This document shows, piece after piece, positions 19,752 through 30,348 of a stretch of 64,000 nucleotides of DNA. The position numbers and the translations under genes were made by a program. The notes under the pieces were generated by a model. The model had not been told where the DNA came from and made no database searches. It was given only the letters and a program-made list of their open reading frames with translations. The stretch is from Oegoconia quadripuncta. Lineage: Eukaryota > Arthropoda > Insecta > Lepidoptera > Autostichidae. Every line of letters begins with the position of its first letter. Positions within the stretch are counted from its first letter, which is position 1. The stretch spans positions 18,376,005-18,440,004 of the forward strand of contig OX438757.1 of the NCBI GenBank assembly GCA_949316235.1, written 5' to 3'.

Positions 19752-20984
19752 ATCCTGACTAGGGATTGCAATTGCTGGATCCAGCGTACAGCAATCCAGC
19801 TGGATCCAGCGCCTTTTTAAACATGCTGGATCCAGCATACATCTTGATCCAGCGATGCGGATCCGCAAACGTATCAATTTCTATTGTTTAGTTTTGAGTT
19901 GCCGCCATTTTCGAATCGGCGCGGCAACGTTGCCGTTCTGTCACCATAGCACGTGCCGCATGAAAGGCAACGCCGCCCGCCCCCTTTCCCCCTTACCAAC
20001 TGTACCGCTTATGTTTGTTTATTTTATAAATCAAAGACAGTTGATGAGTTGAATAACTGCTCTCGTCTCGATAGAAAGTGTCTTTGTGTCACTAAAGTGC
20101 ATATGAAGTGCGTGTTGGTTGTTGTTTGAGAGACTTGTTTAAAAGAGAGAAGGAGAACTTTAATAAACAAAAGCCAAGTGGTCAATTAGATTACGAAAAG
20201 ATCCTGAAAAAAGAAATGGGCGTTTATGAGAGCGAAGGAGTGCGAGGTGAACATTTATCAATGGTTTATGAGTATTTAATGACCTTAAAACCGACCAGTG
20301 TAGAGGCCGAAAGGGCATTCTCAGCAGCTGGCTACATATGCAGTTCTGTGCGAAGCAGGTTGGGAGATAAGACTATAGATAAAATTTGTTTTCTAAGGTC
20401 TTACTTTCAGAGAATTCAAAAAAAGAAGTAGTCTCTTATCGTCAGACTTCAAACTGCTTAATTATTAAGGATTAACGAGCGGAGAGAAGATTATTTCAAA
20501 GCTTTTTTTGTTTGATACAAAAATACTATTGAAAATTAAAATAGTGTTATTGTTACGGTCCTTTTTTAAAAGAATGTTAATTAAGTTAATTTTAAAAGAA
20601 TTTGTGAGACTGATTGCTACTGATTAGTCGTCCTATCATTAAACATAAGCGTAATTAATAAGATAGTGCTTACTTAGAAACATTATCTTAAATGTTATAT
20701 GAATATAAGGTTATATGTTTGTTATTTAATTTTATGTTGATTATTTTGATCTCAAATTATTAAAAAACCAAAGCAAATTAATATAAGATATCACCAAATG
20801 AGTGGAAGATTTCAAAGATTATCGTAAGAAGTACAAATTAATAAAAAAAGTCTTAAAAATGTCGTCTTTTTATTTTCGTTCCACGTTTTGCTGGATCCGC
20901 GCTGGATCCAGCTGGATTCAGGTCAATCCAGCAAAAATTCCGCTGGATTGAAAACGCCGCTGGATTGCAATCCCTAATCCTGAC
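19752..20984 (+). mobile_element. Non-autonomous hAT transposon with perfect 8-bp target duplication
   Basis: The element is 19760-20976 (1217 bp). It is flanked by 'atcctgac' at 19752-19759 and 20977-20984. Its ends are a 13-bp inverted repeat, 'tagggattgcaat'. Both subterminal regions are packed with 'ctggatccagc' motifs in both orientations, the usual arrangement for transposase binding in hAT elements. Only the C-terminal part of a transposase remains inside (20108-20431), so it probably arose by internal deletion. The perfect duplication points to a fairly recent insertion. Confidence 0.92.
20108..20431 (+). pseudogene. hAT transposase C-terminal dimerisation domain
   Basis: The frame contains 'LKPTSVEAERAFSAAGYICS' followed by 'SVRSRLGDKTIDKICFLRSY'. 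This is the conserved hAT C-terminal dimerisation motif (S/A-x-E-R-x-F-S, then R-x-x-L, then the terminal helix). The full family protein is several hundred residues with a BED zinc finger and an RNase H-like catalytic core. Those parts are missing here, so the piece cannot catalyse transposition. It lies inside the bounded element 19760-20976. Confidence 0.9.
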
Positions 20985-21082
20985 GCCTAAACACCATGAC
21001 CGATTTTAAAGTGCAATGTGCCGTTAAATTTATCTTGAGACCCATAGTGTATTAGTATAAATAAATAAACATACATGTACTG

Positions 21083-21185
21083 TTTAGTACTCGATTTGCT
21101 TGGTGGTAGGGCATTTCAAATGTCCGCCAGGCGTAATACCACCATCTTATCTAAGTCTGCTGCCGCCAAACACCAATGACAGCTG
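21083..21185 (+). repeat. SINE-C middle fragment
   Basis: It has 'gtactcgatttgcttggtgg' through 'accaccatcttatctaagtc'. Both ends are missing. Confidence 0.65.
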
Positions 21186-21243
21186 AAAACGAGCGCTATG
21201 GTTCATGCCACAGCATTACCTATGTTGAGCTGGAACCCATATA

Positions 21244-21410
21244 GAAAGAAAGAAAGAAAGAAAAAGTTTTTATTTGGCACCATTACTGTTTAACTTAAAA
21301 TTAAGTACTTAAATTAAAATACATGAAATGGTGGTGCCAAAAAGGCATCCGCTCAGCATAATGTCGCGACACCGGAGCCCAGTATTCTGTGGAGCTTGCA
21401 TTATTATGTT
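21244..21410 (-). repeat. LINE 3' end with (GAAA)n tail
   Basis: It begins 'agaaagaaagaaagaaag' and continues 'gtttttatttggcaccatta', the form of a reversed LINE or SINE 3' end. Confidence 0.5.
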
Positions 21411-21433
21411 TAGCATTACTATTTCAATGAAAT

Positions 21434-21517
21434 GCCGTGAAATCGCCGGAAAAATCGCTAGACGATGACGCTTCGACGAGGAAATAGTTCTAGCGACTTT
21501 TCCGGCGATTTCACGGC
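21434..21517. repeat. Hairpin with 29-bp arms
   Basis: The arms 21434-21462 and 21489-21517 are inverted copies with one mismatch ('ccgtgaaatcgccggaaaa' is shared) around a 26-base loop. It may be the core of a MITE or a small structured RNA. Confidence 0.8.
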
Positions 21518-21704
21518 GATGCGAGATTGTAGCGTGCTCTCAGTAAATGCGCGGCAACACGCAGCCATCTTGTGTTCCCTGTGCGCCGTGAAATCTTTCG
21601 AACCACACGTCGCACGTTTATATTTCGATGTGCAGTGATGCTACCGATTTGAAGGACAAAATAAAATTAATTAATTTATACAATAAAACAACAAAATTCA
21701 CATA

Positions 21705-22408
21705 GATAAATAGAGGTTTAGGACCCGATTTAAATAATATAAATAAATATCCTTAGACTTACACACAACGCCATCTAGTTCCACAGTAAGCAACTATAGG
21801 CTTGTGTTGTGGATACCAGATGGTTGATATACTGCATAAATATTTTTTTTTTTGGAAATAATTATTTATTTTATATGAAAACATCCATAACTCGGGTACA
21901 CATGTCCGTATTCATCACACAAACAATATGCCCCTAGCGGGATTCGAACCCGCAACCTTTTGGTATAGTGGGCAGAGTTGCTAACCACTACACCAAACAG
22001 GTCGTCTATTTCGAAAGACATATAAGCTAAAGCCATTTGTGCGACGCCAGACAATCGAAGTGCCATATGAACGAAACGCCATTTAGCCGATGGGCCATTT
22101 AATCGAAAAGACAAAAATGCGAAAGCCATAAAATCGAATGTACAGACCCCTATCTGTAGCGAGCAATATGGGTCGGGGCACTACTGTCGGTTAGGTTTAG
22201 GTTGTTAGGTTGACATAATTTGTAATATTTCCGATCTCATGGCACAACTGTACATTCGATCTTATGGCTTTCGCATATTTGTCCTTTCCATTAAATGGCC
22301 CATCGGCTAAATGGCGTTTCGTACATATGGCACTTCGATTATCTGGCGTCGCACAAATGGCTTTCGCTTATATGTCTTTTGAAAATGGGTCCTAAACACG
22401 ATAAATAG
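21705..22408. mobile_element. Foldback-type element with a SINE-A inside its left arm
   Basis: Arms of about 130 bp (left about 22009-22145 plus the outer end at 21717-21731, right 22247-22396) are inverted copies at roughly 90% identity. Shared blocks are 'ccatttgtgcgacgccaga' and 'catttagccgatgggccatt'. The outermost 'tttaggaccc' on the left is separated from the rest of its arm by a SINE-A. The 9-bp direct repeat 'gataaatag' at 21705-21713 and 22400-22408 is a likely target duplication. Long arms and 9 bp would fit a Mutator-like non-autonomous element. No ORF survives. Confidence 0.75.
21743..22008 (-). repeat. SINE-A inserted in a foldback arm
   Basis: A full-length minus-strand copy with 'acgccatctagttccacagt' and B-box-like 'gcgggattcgaacccgc'. 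It divides the left arm of the surrounding element. Confidence 0.88.
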
Positions 22409-22630
22409 GGCGTTTCTTTGGCGCCTGTGTGAAAGTCAAGTAATGGTTTCGCAGCGTTTTTATCGCACCGCATTGTACTCTAAAGGAATTAAGCCTTCCT
22501 GGTTACCAGCTATCGTTAAGCCGAAGACGAATGTACTGTATTTTGTTCTATTTAAGTTACCACTATAAGTAGCAATGTTACACAGATTAGTTCTAGATAA
22601 TGTTAACACTTTCTTCCAGTCTTCTTTCGT

Positions 22631-23285
22631 GAGCGTCGGTGGCTCAGCTCAGGTCTCCCAATTTAGGAGGTGCGGGTTCGTTTCAAAGGCAGCCCATGTA
22701 CCAATGAGTTTTTAAAGGGTAGCAATAAAACGAGTGACTGTAAATTACATTTTGAAGTTTCAAAATTAATTAATTTAGGTTATAGTATTACTAAGTGAGC
22801 GACTGACTGCGAGTGACGAGAAATCAACAGAACAGCAACTTACAAACATTAATTTGAGTTACTTAAAAAACAAAATGAGAAGCTTCATAATATTGGAGCG
22901 ACCTAATATTTGTTTGAGTGTCAACGTTACGTCCTGTATTTTTTTCAATATTTGGCAAATGTAATTCTTTACTCAAATACATACCGCTCAAGTTATTAAA
23001 ACAGTATGTCATCATCAGTCGCAAAGTTTTTTTTTATTCGCTTGTTTTATAATTCCTCGTTTTTAAATTTCATTAAATTATTTATGCGCATTTATCCGAC
23101 TGCTCTTAATCGGTGAAGGAAAACATCGTGAGGAAACCTGCATGCCTGAGATATAAAAATTCAAAGGCATGTGAAGTCCCCAACACGCATTGTGCCAGCG
23201 TGGTGGACTATGGCCCATACTCCGATATTATACGAGGGAAGGCCTATACCGCTGTAGTGGGATGTTTACGGGCTGAGATGATGAT
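22631..23285 (+). repeat. SINE-B split by a 343-bp insertion
   Basis: The head half (22631-22715, 'gcgtcggtggctcagctcag') and the tail half (23059-23285, 'catttatccgactgctctt' to 'gatgtttacgggctgagatg') join into one SINE-B once the insert and one copy of 'gtttttaa' are removed. Confidence 0.8.
22716..23058. mobile_element. 343-bp insert with 8-bp target duplication
   Basis: Direct repeats 'gtttttaa' at 22708-22715 and 23059-23066 flank it. Its ends are weakly inverted ('ataaaacgagtga' on the left, complement 'ataaaacaagcga' on the right). An 8-bp duplication fits a hAT MITE. There is no coding sequence. Confidence 0.65.
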
Positions 23286-23929
23286 CACACATTTGCAAAT
23301 GTGTTTTTTGATTTTTTTAAATTATTAGTTAGTCTTGTTATGTATACATGTATTAGAGACAAACATAACGTCACGACCTTTATCCCAAATGGGGTGGTCG
23401 GTAAATAATAATAAATAATCCGCCAAATTTGTAAGGATTACTTGACTATGCTATGTGTTGATTGTCTACAAAGAATATTGTTTCTAAATTGTTACTTATC
23501 AATAATTTTAAGTTCTATGGACTCTATATGTTTACGTTTTTGTTAATTTTAAAGATGCATAAATAATAAACTCAAATTTAGTTATACAAGTGGTTTAATT
23601 TTGATTTTGAAAGTGGGGTCCGTAGGGATCTCACGCGAGCACTAATGTAAGTTTTCAGGCGCGAGTAATTAAGCGTTAACTGAGAAGGAACAGTTAAAAT
23701 ATTTCACTTTTCAACACAGTGTAATAACCACATCGTTACATATATCGAAGAAACTTCAAACAAATACAAGATATTCAAATACACAAAGGCAATAAAGGAC
23801 CAGCAATTCCAGACTCACAACGAAATATCTAGATTTTGAATCGAAGTCTGAGTCCTTTGTTCCAAAGGCCGTCAACAGCAAGGTGCTAGCAATTTTCTCC
23901 TGAAATGCTGAGTAAGATATTTCGAGTGG
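23286..23929. other. Mostly unrecognised
   Basis: The block at about 23480-23590 ('taattttaagttctatgg', then 'actctatatgtttacg') recurs at 34029-34140, so it is a dispersed repeat, probably a LINE 3' end. The rest is unplaced. Confidence 0.45.
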
Positions 23930-24222
23930 GAATATGCTGAAGTTTGAGAATAGTACCCTTCAGTGTTGCAACTGTATTGTGCCACTATTGCCATCTTATT
24001 GGAGACAGCCACATCGATTTTGGCGATCAAATAGTGCCTTTAAAAATATTAGTCCAGTAAGGATTCATTTTTCACTTCCAATAATTTTAAAGCCGTGTTT
24101 TTTGCACATGGATAAAGTACCTGTCAGTGATAGAATAAATACGTTTTCAAACAAATCGGTAGCTTGCTTTAAATATAGTATAGGTAATATTTTATTAATA
24201 AAACATAGACTATAACATACAT

Positions 24223-24253
<31 letters not shown>

Positions 24254-24625
24254 ATTTTATTTCATAGGATAAAATTATCACTTGAAAACGTCACTATTAA
24301 TATTAATATTACATTATAGTTTAAATTTACTGTTCATTCACAAAGCTGACTCCCCAGAGAAGAACGAGCAAGAAACTCTTTTAAACAGATTATAGGTTGC
24401 GATTTGATAATTATATGAATAATAAGTCAGCTATGTCCATGCTTGATTATCATTCAAATAGTCAGTGATTTTATAATAGCCTTTTGTTAAAAATTTCTGT
24501 TTTATGATTGCTTTAAATTTATTTAAAGGCATATTTTGAATGTCTACTGGAACCTTATTATAAAATTATCACTGTGAATTTCATTGAATCGGAGAATATA
24601 CTTCGAAAACATGTTTTTTTTATGC
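23930..24625 (-). repeat. Dispersed repeat X, interrupted by a LINE end
   Basis: The part up to 24215 ('ctgtcagtgatagaataaat', 'caaatcggtagcttgcttt') and the part at 24563-24625 ('ttcattgaatcggagaat', 'acttcgaaaacatg') form one reversed copy of X (compare 18300-18575). The LINE end at 24222-24562 separates them. The ORF at 23934-24215 lies in it and shows no known motif. Confidence 0.6.
24222..24562 (-). repeat. L-delta-type LINE 3' end with (TCAA)n tail
   Basis: It begins with repeats of 'atcaatca', then 'attttatttcataggataaa', 'ccccagagaagaacgagcaa' and the reverse of a C-terminus around 'taaatttatttaaaggcat'. It is inserted in repeat X. Confidence 0.7.
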
Positions 24626-24662
24626 ATAACGGGTTGGTACTTGACCTCATTCAAACCTGAAC

Positions 24663-24850
24663 ATTGTTTTTTGCGCATGGGTAAAGTACCTGTCTGTGAT
24701 AGAATAAATACGTTTTGAAACAAATCGGTAGCTTGCTTTAAATATAGTATAGGTACCTATTTAGTAATAAAATTTAGACTATCTAGATTAAAATTACCAC
24801 TGTAAATTTCATTGCGTCGGAGAATACACATAGAAATTCTGTAAATATTT
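24663..24850 (-). repeat. Dispersed repeat X, copy 3
   Basis: 'gtacctgtctgtgatagaat' through 'ttcattgcgtcggagaatac'. It is nearly a duplicate of the preceding copy. Confidence 0.6.
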
Positions 24851-24921
24851 TCAAGGAAATCGATCAATAACTTTTTTAAATTTATGGAAAATTTCACCGG
24901 GAGCAAATATCACGATGCAAT

Positions 24922-25060
24922 AAATAATACAATACAATACAAATACTCTATATTGTGTAAAATAATTTGCAATATGATAACAATAGAACACAATTAGGCG
25001 GTCTTATCACTAAGAGCGATCTCTTCCAGACAACCCACAGCTATGGGAAATTTGTAGATA
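24922..25060 (-). repeat. L-kappa LINE 3' end
   Basis: An (AATAC)n start, 'aattaggcggtcttatcact' and 'agcgatctcttccagacaac'. Minus strand. Confidence 0.75.
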
Positions 25061-25189
25061 GAAAAACAGGTAGGGTGCACGATACTACCAACTAAAGAAA
25101 TAATTATAGGTAAGTATGCATAAATATAATATAATATAATATTAATAGACTTACTTAATAATATAAATATTTTCAAAAAGCGCTTAAAA

Positions 25190-25545
25190 GAACACTACCT
25201 GTCGCAATTGGCATAAGAAGTAATGTTATATAGTATATATTGATATTTATATAATATATTAATTATATATCTAATTAAGTGTTTTATTTAGGTTTATTTA
25301 GTATTATATTCATGTAGTTATATTTAGTTATTTACAAGTATTTATGTATTATAGACTTTTTTTTACTTAATCACCATTGCGTTGTACGCCCTTTTTTTAT
25401 TCCCCGTTATACACTCTCTAACCGCTTATAGGGTTGGATGGAAGAGATCTCTCTTAGAGATAAGCTCACCTTTGTATTTTTGTATCTGACAAATGTATCT
25501 TTTGTGTTTATTTGCAATAAAGAATGGAATGGAATGGTAAGAATA
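25190..25545 (+). repeat. LINE 3' end with (GGAAT)n tail
   Basis: The 3'-UTR-like sequence 'gggttggatggaagagatct' then 'aataaagaatggaatggaat'. The tail type matches the expanded array at 55437-55487. Confidence 0.6.
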
Positions 25546-25867
25546 TATATAATATAAATAATATATAGTACAAAACACAATAGTTAGAAGCACTGATAGA
25601 TGTTCACGAGGCGGGAGTTAACGAAAGGAAAAAGTCAGAGGCCTAAGTAGTGGTTTAAATAATATAAAGTAGACGTTGATAAATTTTTTAGAAAATAGTT
25701 TAAGGAGATCTCACCATCTTCTACAATGCAATGAAGTTTACAGTGATAACTTTAATTTGATATTGGTGTCGATTCGGATGTACACCAACTAAACTAAAAC
25801 CAGTTTTTGGAGTGGTGCCGTCGTACTGTTGTTTTAAAACTGGTTTAAGTTTAGTTTAGTTTAATTG

Positions 25868-26130
25868 ATGATGAGTGGAAGTCTACCACTGTACGTTTCT
25901 CAAGAAACTTCTTACCACGTACAACCACCCTGTGGAACGGACTTCCGGCAGCGGTATTCCCGAACGAGTACGACATTGGAACCTTCAAGAAACGAGCCTA
26001 CACCTTCCTCAAAGGCCGGCAACGCATCTGTGACCCTTTTGGTGTTGCGGGTGTCCATGGGCGGCGGTGATTACTTTCCATCAGGTGACCCGCATGCTTG
26101 TTTGCCGCATCCTCATATAAAAAAAAAAAA
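25868..26130 (+). pseudogene. L-zeta LINE C-terminus
   Basis: The plus strand carries the same coding end as 14545-14822 ('[20 protein letters not shown]', '[13 protein letters not shown]', stop) with poly-A at about 26117-26130. It starts at 'gatgagtggaagtctacc', a few codons shorter than the copy at 14545. The ATG at 25865 is fortuitous and in another frame. Confidence 0.85.
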
Positions 26131-26261
26131 TTGGTGTACGACGAATCGACACCAATGTAGGTTTTATAACTAAATACCTTTACTATATCTAAAGCAGGCT
26201 ACAGAACTGTTAGAACACATTTTTATTCTATTACTGATGGGTACTCTATCTATCTATCTAT

Positions 26262-26526
26262 ATATATACTTGGACATATACAGACAGCGCCATCTAGTTC
26301 CACACTAAGCGACTAGGCTTGTGTTGTGGATACCGGATGGTTGATACACTACACAAATACATTTTTTTTTGTAAATAAATACATATATAAATGAAAAACA
26401 TCCATAACTCGGGTACACATGTCCGTATTCGTCATACAAACATATGCCCCCAGCGGGAATCGAACCCGCGACCTTTTGGTGTAGCAGCAGAGTTTCTAAT
26501 AACCACTACACCAAACAGGTCGTCAA
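26262..26526 (-). repeat. SINE-A, full length
   Basis: 'cagcgccatctagttccaca' on the left and head 'ccactacaccaaacaggtcg' on the right. The B-box region reads 'gcgggaatcgaacccgcg'. Confidence 0.88.
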
Positions 26527-26549
26527 ATAATATATAGGCCATAACAATA

Positions 26550-27025
26550 TATAGGAATCAGCTTTGGCACTGTATGGCAGTTAGAATTTATAATCATTTA
26601 CCAAATGAATTCAAAAATAAAATTGGTAAAATATTTAAAAAGCAGGTGTTTGCATATTTTCTAGAGAAGGGTTATTTTATTCAGTATTGGAATTTCTGAG
26701 CGACAAGTAATTTATTTTTCTTTTTATTGCATATTTTCTGACATTGTAATTAATTAATTTATCGTTAATAATTATGATTAATAATTTACTATATATTTAA
26801 TATTATGCTTTAAGACAATGATATTTGCACGCCATAAATGGCATATATGCGAACGCGCTGTATTAAATTTAAAGATCAATTGTTGGACCATATTCTAGTG
26901 AATAAATATTTCAGTTCACTTCATTTGTGAATAGCTTTATTATCTAAAAAATTTCATGAACATGCCAATTGTAAGCTGAATAAATGTTTTCTTTCTTTCT
27001 TTCTTTCTTCATTCTTTCTTTGTGA
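26550..27025 (+). pseudogene. LINE C-terminus and 3' UTR with (CTTT)n tail
   Basis: The open segment 'LWHCMAVRIYNHLPNEFKNK' then 'IFKKQVFAYFLEKGYFIQYW' ends at a stop at about 26699. This is the typical end of a CR1/Jockey-like polyprotein (W..A.RIYN.LP, K.FK). The 3' UTR ends 'gctgaataaatgttttcttt' plus a (CTTT)n tail. Confidence 0.75.
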
Positions 27026-27411
27026 AATATTTTTTGATTTAATTTGATTTGGTTACCTTATCATGTAATTTTTTTATAACCTTGTGAACTCAGACATGGT
27101 CATATTTCAAGCAATGAAAACGGAGCCGCTGGTCTGCAAGATCAGATTAAAACAATAACTAAGAAAATTCTTTTATTATCAAATTTACAAGCGTTTTCAG
27201 CTTAGTGAATAGCGTTAATTGTTTCATCACTAGGAGCGTTCCGGCGTTCCGCGTTATAAAAGCGATGGGGGAATTGTTTAGGTTATATATTTTTATGGGT
27301 CGTTAATATGGGGTAATTTGAGTGGCTGTTTGAATAGAGTTTGTGAAGATAGTACTTGAATTTTTGTTTTCTTTTATTCTCAAGGCTCTGACTTCGGTCT
27401 CTTCGGGTTCG
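27026..27411. other. No recognised feature
   Basis: No repeat family or coding signal recognised. Confidence 0.4.
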
Positions 27412-27655
27412 TTATTTACCTCAATCACACCTGATGTTAAGTGAAGATGAGGTCGAAGGTGGAAGCGTACTAACCCGGAAACCACAACACATTTGGAAGA
27501 CTGGCAATCTTATCTCTGACAATCGGAACACAACCTTGGCGGCAGATTTAGCTAGCCAGGCAGACATTTAAAATTCCCTACCACCAACCAAACCGAGTAC
27601 TTAAACATGTACCCCGCTGGGGGTCGAACCCGCGACCTCCGTATCGTAAACCCAA
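27412..27655 (-). repeat. SINE-C
   Basis: Minus-strand copy from 'acctcaatcacacctgatgt' to 'cccgcgacctccgtatcg'. The head is truncated. Confidence 0.8.
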
Positions 27656-28271
27656 TGTTCAAGTCTTACTGATACTAGTCACTATAATTTCAGATTTTTG
27701 TATTTTGTATGTCATTTCAAGATGCAAACAATATTACATGCTTTGTTGACCACCGTACAATTCTTTTGTAAATATCACATTTAAAAACTATTTACGTTCC
27801 TTCAAATAAAAAAATTATTAAACTAGCTGCTTAGTCACATTAATACTTAGATTTGATTACTTCTTTCTGTAGCAACAATGAATAGAATATCACCCAAAGA
27901 CGTCTGAATATGCATTTTGAGCTGGTGACTGTTTTAAAAAATGTAACAAAGCCTTGCAAATTAAAAGTTAATTGCGACTGTGATGCCTTAGCCAGACCTC
28001 TGAGACAAGGGGAATGATTTATTCCCATTACAAAGGACCTTAATACAGAGCAATTATTTTATTTATAGCAGTATAAAATTGATACAAGTTGTAATTTGCA
28101 CGTTAAATTACTGACTTTGTTTCTTTTTTTTTTGTTTTAAATTGCTTTGTCTTTGTTGGGCAAGTATATATTGCTGATGTCTCTTAAATGTATGTACGCA
28201 GTAAACTTGAGTATAATGCAATCATTTAGGAAAATTTATATTTTAATTTGCAGTGATTTCTTTATTACTTA
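27656..28271. other. No recognised feature
   Basis: AT-rich, no coding signal or repeat family recognised. Confidence 0.4.
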
Positions 28272-28486
28272 CTAGCTTTCCGCCCGCGGCTTCGCTTGCG
28301 TGGAATAACTTTATCGCGTAAGTTTGTTTATCTACTCTACTACTCACTTTATTGGGATAAAAAATTATGTCTTAATCCAGGGTATGTTCTACCTATATAC
28401 TAAATTTCATCCTAAACCGGTCACCCGTTTTTCCGCCGCCGCGGTCACGGTCCGCCGTGATTGAGCAATAAACAAACAAACAAAAT
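28272..28486 (-). repeat. Dispersed repeat H (Helitron-like end), copy 3
   Basis: 'actagctttccgcccgcggc' at the left, then 'tcttaatccagggtatgttc' and 'cgccgtgattgagcaataaa'. This is the most complete minus-strand copy. It is directly followed by a SINE-C tail. Confidence 0.65.
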
Positions 28487-28615
28487 CAGAGATAAGATAG
28501 CCAGTCCCCCAAATGTGTTGGGGTTTCCGGGTCAGTACGCTTCCACCTTCGACCTCATATTCATTTAACATCAGGTGTGATTGAGGTCTAGTACGAACTG
28601 ATCGTGCATAAAAAA
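28487..28615 (+). repeat. SINE-C 3' part
   Basis: 'agataagatagccagtcccc' to the A-rich tail after 'gatcgtgcat'. Confidence 0.75.
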
Positions 28616-29187
28616 AGGAAAAAAATTGCCTTTTGAACAAGAACAAATAAAGCATTTTTGATTTTGGCTTTGATACACATTTGGCGACACGAATATTACA
28701 CTGTGAATAAAAATACCACAAACAAATAGTAATTTATTACTGGCAAGAAAGCGTGTCTCTTAGCTGGAAAACCTTTTCCCAACCTAAAACCTCTCCATGC
28801 CCAGTGGACTGTGTACACAGATAAACGAATAAATTCCCAGATACTATCTTCCCGTGTATCGCATTACATACACAACCACGTTCTGGATTCTTACCCGTGA
28901 ATATTATATGTTGTAGACAGATTGTTGAATTGGTCATTCAATTGTATGCCTAGGCAAATCGTAATTATAACAATTTTGACAACATTTATCTAGTCACAAA
29001 CAGGCAAAGCCTGCACTATGTTTCCTAGAGAACGGATCATCATATCAGTCACAGGACGTGCAATGCTGTGATGTGATGACGGGGAGTCCCATTGCCACTT
29101 CAATTTGCTAATCCACTGGGCAATGCCAGTGACCTCCGTTTGACACAGAATTTCATCATTGCTGATTGAAACGCCGAACTTTTTTTT
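28616..29187. other. Mostly unrecognised
   Basis: A short LINE-tail-like piece at about 28625-28665 ('aataaagcatttttgattt'). Otherwise nothing recognised. Confidence 0.4.
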
Positions 29188-29612
29188 TATGATTGACTGG
29201 ATTCGCCTTTGACCACAATCTCACCTGATGGAAAGTGACGATGTGGTCGGAGATGAAGCAGGCGATCTCAGTAAATGCCTATTCACTCTGCTCTTGAAGA
29301 TCCCAAGGTTGTAGGATTCAGGAACGACTGACGCCGGAAGGGAGTTCCATGCCTTGGCTGTTCGGATGATGAATGAAGAATCGAACTTCTTAGTGCGAAT
29401 GTTCGGTATATTAACTATATACGAGTGGAATCCCTCCCCACGCCTAGTGGTCCGAAAATGGAAGGGTGACGGTGGAATAAGATTATGTAATTCCATCGCA
29501 CACTCCCCGAAATGTAACCTGTGGAAAACTGAGAGACAGGCGACTTTGCGACGGTGTTCAAGGCTCTGCAATTTAGCAGTCATCGAACTATCACCTATAA
29601 GTCTCATGGCAT
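29188..29612 (-). pseudogene. L-epsilon LINE reverse transcriptase C-terminus
   Basis: The minus-strand frame of 128 codons reads from 'MRLIGDSSMTAKLQSLEHRR' through 'KVACLSVFHRLHFGECAMEL', 'FIIRTAKAWNSLPASVVPES' and 'YNLGIFKSRVNRHLL'. This is the C-terminal region that follows the reverse transcriptase domain in lepidopteran non-LTR polyproteins. The frame is intact to its stop, so the copy is fairly young, but it is truncated at the 5' side and lacks the catalytic domains. The plus-strand ORF over the same interval is its shadow. Confidence 0.88.
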
Positions 29613-29621
29613 GTATATCGG

Positions 29622-29770
29622 AGTTATGGATGTTTTCATTTATAATAAATATTTATTTACAAAAAAAAAGTATTTATGTAGTATATCAACCATGTGGTCC
29701 ACAATCCACAACACAAGCCTATAGTTGCTCACTGTGGAACTAGACGGCGCTGTGTTTGTCTAAGGATGTT
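29622..29770 (+). repeat. SINE-A 3' half
   Basis: 'gagttatggatgttttcatt', 'tatatcaaccatgtggt' and 'aactagacggcgctgtg'. Confidence 0.8.
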
Positions 29771-29787
29771 TATTTATTTATTATCAT

Positions 29788-30075
29788 TATTATCATCAGC
29801 CCGTAAACATTCTACTGCAGGGATAGGCCTTCCCTCGTATATGAGGGAGTATGGGCTATAGTCCACCACGGTGACCCAATGTGCCTTTAAATTATTATTT
29901 CTCAGGCAACCAAGTTTGCTCACGATGTTTTCCTTCATCGTTTAAGAGCAGTCGGATAAATGCACATGAGTAATTAAATTAAATTTAAAAACTCATTGGT
30001 ACATGCCTGGGAATCGAATCCAGACCTCCCAAATTTGGTGACCGCGTCTTAACCGCTGAGCCACCGACGCTCATT
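29788..30075 (-). repeat. SINE-B, near full length
   Basis: 'atcatcagcccgtaaacatt' at the left and 'ccgctgagccaccgacgctc' at the right. Confidence 0.87.
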
Positions 30076-30125
30076 TTTACTACTCAGTAATTATATACAT
30101 TTTCGCATTACACAAAACTGTGCAG

Positions 30126-30188
30126 GTGAGAGCGAGTTGTTGGGACACTTGCGGGACCGGGCTACAACCGCCGCAGTTGGTAACGCAG
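30126..30188 (+). other. Exon-like 63-bp segment
   Basis: A short GC-rich island sits in AT-rich surroundings. It is preceded by 'acacaaaactgtgcag' and followed by 'gtaaatgatt', so it has AG and GT borders. Its length is a multiple of three. Read in phase 1 it is open: 'ESELLGHLRDRATTAAVGNA'. I know no homologue. It could be a small cassette exon of a gene that extends beyond this interval, or a chance match to splice signals. Confidence 0.3.
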
Positions 30189-30348
30189 GTAAATGATTAT
30201 TATGAAATATAATATAGTGCTTAGGAATGCCCAGTTTTTGTTTATATCTACCAATATTTTGACTGATAAAATTAACAAATTTTTATATCTTGTATTTACA
30301 TTTGTATTTACACTATGTATTTCAATATTTTTCCTAAACAATTTGCAG

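Noticed and set aside
29354..29743. 129-codon plus-strand frame
   Set aside because: It is the complement of the L-epsilon coding end and then enters a SINE-A.
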